A stretch of DNA of 64,000 nucleotides from Marthasterias glacialis (Eukaryota > Echinodermata > Asteroidea > Forcipulatida > Asteriidae). Position 1 is the first letter of the stretch; each line of letters starts with the position of its first letter. The position numbers and the translations under genes are program-made. Where the stretch lies: NCBI GenBank assembly GCA_911728455.2, contig OU452239.1:9344328-9408327 (forward strand). The letters are read 5' to 3'. A model generated the notes under the pieces. The model did not search any database, had not been told where the DNA came from, and saw nothing but the letters and a program-made list of their open reading frames with translations. Shown here one piece after another: positions 62,041 through 64,000 of the stretch.

Positions 62041-63140
62041 AGTAAACTGTTAGTTCGTGCCGGAAAAAAAGGAAATCAGGCCAATTTACGTTTTCCCAAA
62101 TTGTACCAATGTATTACATGTAATGTGTACAACACTACATGTACATGAGTGCCACCTCGTAAAAACAGAGAACAATGGGCATGCCATACACAAAGAGTGC
62201 TACTTTGTCAAAACGTTTTTGTAGGGCCTAGATTCATTTGTGCAATACCTTTTTATTACAGATGGCATGCAAATAGAACACGTGTGCAACAAGTAAACTC
62301 TGTGAAAAAGAAAGTTGTCACTTTCGCGCAAAGGTTGCCATGAATAATTATCGTAATTAAATTTAAGAAAATAGACCTCGAAGCTTTGAAACTTTATGAA
62401 ATTGTTGGCCTTGATAAATAATGTATTCAACCAGTTAAGGCCGGAAGATATGAAGAGGAGCAAAGGGTACTGGAATCCATCATGTCATGCTTGAAATCTC
62501 TCTCTTTCTGGGGGTTGTTGTGTAATCCCCAATTCCAGACCTTTGTCCTTTTGTTGTACATGTACAAACGAGGATTACTCATGAGAGACCATTGTTTCTG
62601 ATTGTATTTGGCATATAATGGGAGGTACATAGTCTGAGATTTCAGCATCCACGTGTACATGTACCATGGCCGATTATCGGCTGCGGCTTACGGCTAAGGT
62701 CTGGCTGATTCACGGTGAAGGCATTCCATATTTGCTCGATGGAGAAAAAAAAATCCCTGTGCGATTTATAACAACAATTCATAAATACCTGAGACAGTTT
62801 ATCCATTCTGATTGGCCGAGAAGGCATCACGTGGCCATGTTTAAACGGGCGATATAAACACGGTAAAAAGTGTTTAAAACTGGTTAGCTTGCGAACGAAA
62901 AATATAGCCCCTGTATCAGAATAAAGAAGTATACGTGTTTCCAGCTGTTGGGTTTCTGATTGGTCGAGAGGGCATCAAGCGCCTATAACAGCTGCAGAGA
63001 CATGAAGATCGACATTCCGTTCAAGGAATTGGCCCGTAAATATGAATAGAGATTTCACGCAAAGTCGAGCTGAGAAACTGTCACATTTTTTCCAAATTTT
63101 TGAAGGTTTTTGCATGTTTTTGACAGAAAGGCATTTATGA
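62041..63140. other. Upstream intron or flank of the adaptor gene
   Basis: No signal-peptide or membrane exon could be recognised on the minus strand. At 62500-62580, 'gtaatccccaattccagacctttgtccttttgtt' matches the end of the 25121/32174 repeat. The rest shows nothing. Confidence 0.35.
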
Positions 63141-63141
63141 A

Positions 63142-63296
63142 TGGGAATAAAGGTGTGCTGAATCAGTTTTTAACTCTGAGGGGCCTGGTGGCCGATAATT
63201 GCCCGAGCCGAAGGTGAGGGCAATTATCGGCCACCAGGCCCCTCATCGGTTTTAAACAATAGTTAAAAACCTCTCCATCACACCTTTATTCCCTTA
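63142..63296. repeat. Long hairpin with GGGGCCTGGTGGCCGATAAT arms
   Basis: GAGGGGCCTGGTGGCCGATA...ATTGCCC is mirrored after about 18 bp by GGGCAATTATCGGCCACCAG...GCCCCTC. A weaker outer mirror runs 'gggaataaaggtgtg' to 'cacacctttattccc'. The element ends about 40 bp before the LTR. Confidence 0.7.
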
Positions 63297-63338
63297 TTAT
63301 TGTCTTTACTTGGTTTAGTCATGGCGTCACAATGATAT

Positions 63339-64000
63339 TGTAGCGAGCACAGGCTGGTCACGACCCAGTCATGTGATCGCTACGTGACTGCTGCGTGATC
63401 GCTGCATGACTTTTTGGCTAACGAGCGCAAAAACGGCAGCATGTGGGGCAGTTGATGTCCAGGCGGCGACGAAGTGCGAACGTTCATGCCAGTCCTCGTG
63501 GATAACTGATAAAGGAAAGAGATGTAAGTTACCCCTAATTATAATTCAATGGTTTTTAAGGAATAAAGAAGATCAAGAATAAGAAAAGAAAAGAAGGAAC
63601 CAAAAACTGCTGTATGTGTCAGTTACTTTCATGTTGTCAGTCGTCTGTTTTTATGTTTGTTGTCCTCGTAATGTCAGTACCTCGACGTAAGTTCTAATTA
63701 GTCCTTAGACCGTTTATCAGGCTCGTTACATTGGTGGCAGCGGCGGGACTGAGCCCGCAAAGTAGACTTACAACAGGGAAACAGATTCACCAGAGCCCCG
63801 GCAGTGGTGCAGACCGAGTCGGGAGGAAAAACTACGGGGATTCAAAAAAAAACAAATCACAGGCCCGACAGTGGTTTATACCGAGCCGGAAGGGAAAACA
63901 ACGTGAACGGAGAATCAACAGAGACCGGCAGTGGTTCATACCGAGCCGGAAGGGAAATTAACTGGAACAGAACATCAGCAGAGACCGGTAGTGGTTTATA
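63339..64000 (+). mobile_element. 5' LTR, primer-binding site and leader of an LTR retrotransposon (truncated by window edge)
   Basis: The LTR at 63339-63730 begins TGTAGCGAGC and ends GCTCGTTACA, a 10-bp imperfect inverted end with TG..CA. One base later comes TGGTGGCAGCGGCGGGA, which begins TGG as a tRNA 3'-end primer site does. Leader sequence with four tandem copies of a unit holding 'gcagtggtt.ataccgagc' and 'ggaagggaaa' follows (63790-64000). The open frame at 63731-63961 crosses these repeats and looks non-coding. gag/pol would lie to the right. The strand is opposite to the adaptor gene. Confidence 0.75.

Noticed and set aside
1-64000. CRISPR arrays, bacterial operons, ribosome-binding sites or origins
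   Set aside because: Split genes with GT/AG introns, SINEs and poly(A) signals mark this as animal nuclear DNA; none of the tandem repeats has CRISPR-like unique spacers.

Overview
This window looks like nuclear DNA from an invertebrate deuterostome, most likely an echinoderm and perhaps a sea star. The genes are split by long introns with GT/AG boundaries, and their products align closely with vertebrate proteins. The non-coding DNA is packed with tRNA-derived SINEs, short inverted-repeat (MITE/foldback) elements and minisatellites. The organism call is inference from gene content and repeat style; no species marker is present.

Layout. 1-3.8 kb: repeats only. 3.88-4.84 kb (+): an intronless class A GPCR of unknown ligand. 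4.9-9.8 kb: SINEs and MITE-like elements. 9.89-22.09 kb (-): complete hydroxymethylbilane synthase (HMBS), 9 coding exons, 356 residues. 22.63-35.19 kb (+): complete coatomer subunit delta (ARCN1), 10 coding exons, 514 residues. These two genes are head to head with 541 bp between their start codons. 35.2-48.4 kb: the probable ARCN1 3' UTR, then a gene-free stretch of MITEs, SINEs and tandem repeats. 48.40-61.48 kb (-): the 3' six coding exons (681 residues) of a PAG1/Cbp-like transmembrane adaptor carrying about 17 tyrosine motifs and a PDZ-type C terminus. Its signal/membrane exon was not found and probably lies beyond the right edge. 63.34-64.0 kb (+): the 5' LTR, primer-binding site and leader repeats of an LTR retrotransposon that runs off the window.

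The genes do not form one pathway: HMBS is heme synthesis, ARCN1 is COPI vesicle coat, the adaptor is Src-family kinase/Csk signalling, and the GPCR is a sensory or hormone receptor. HMBS and ARCN1 may share a bidirectional promoter.

The most unusual pattern is that all three multi-exon genes carry a tandem array that begins in the last part of one coding exon, spans its 5' splice site and extends into the downstream intron, so each has extra decayed or intact copies of an exon end with donor-like sites. Other notable items are a 751-bp near-palindromic element with a 9-bp target duplication nested inside another repeat, a SINE inserted about 10 bp from an HMBS splice donor, a tRNA-like core bracketed by long inverted repeats, and an inverted-repeat element carrying internal minisatellites and a 9-residue-repeat ORF.
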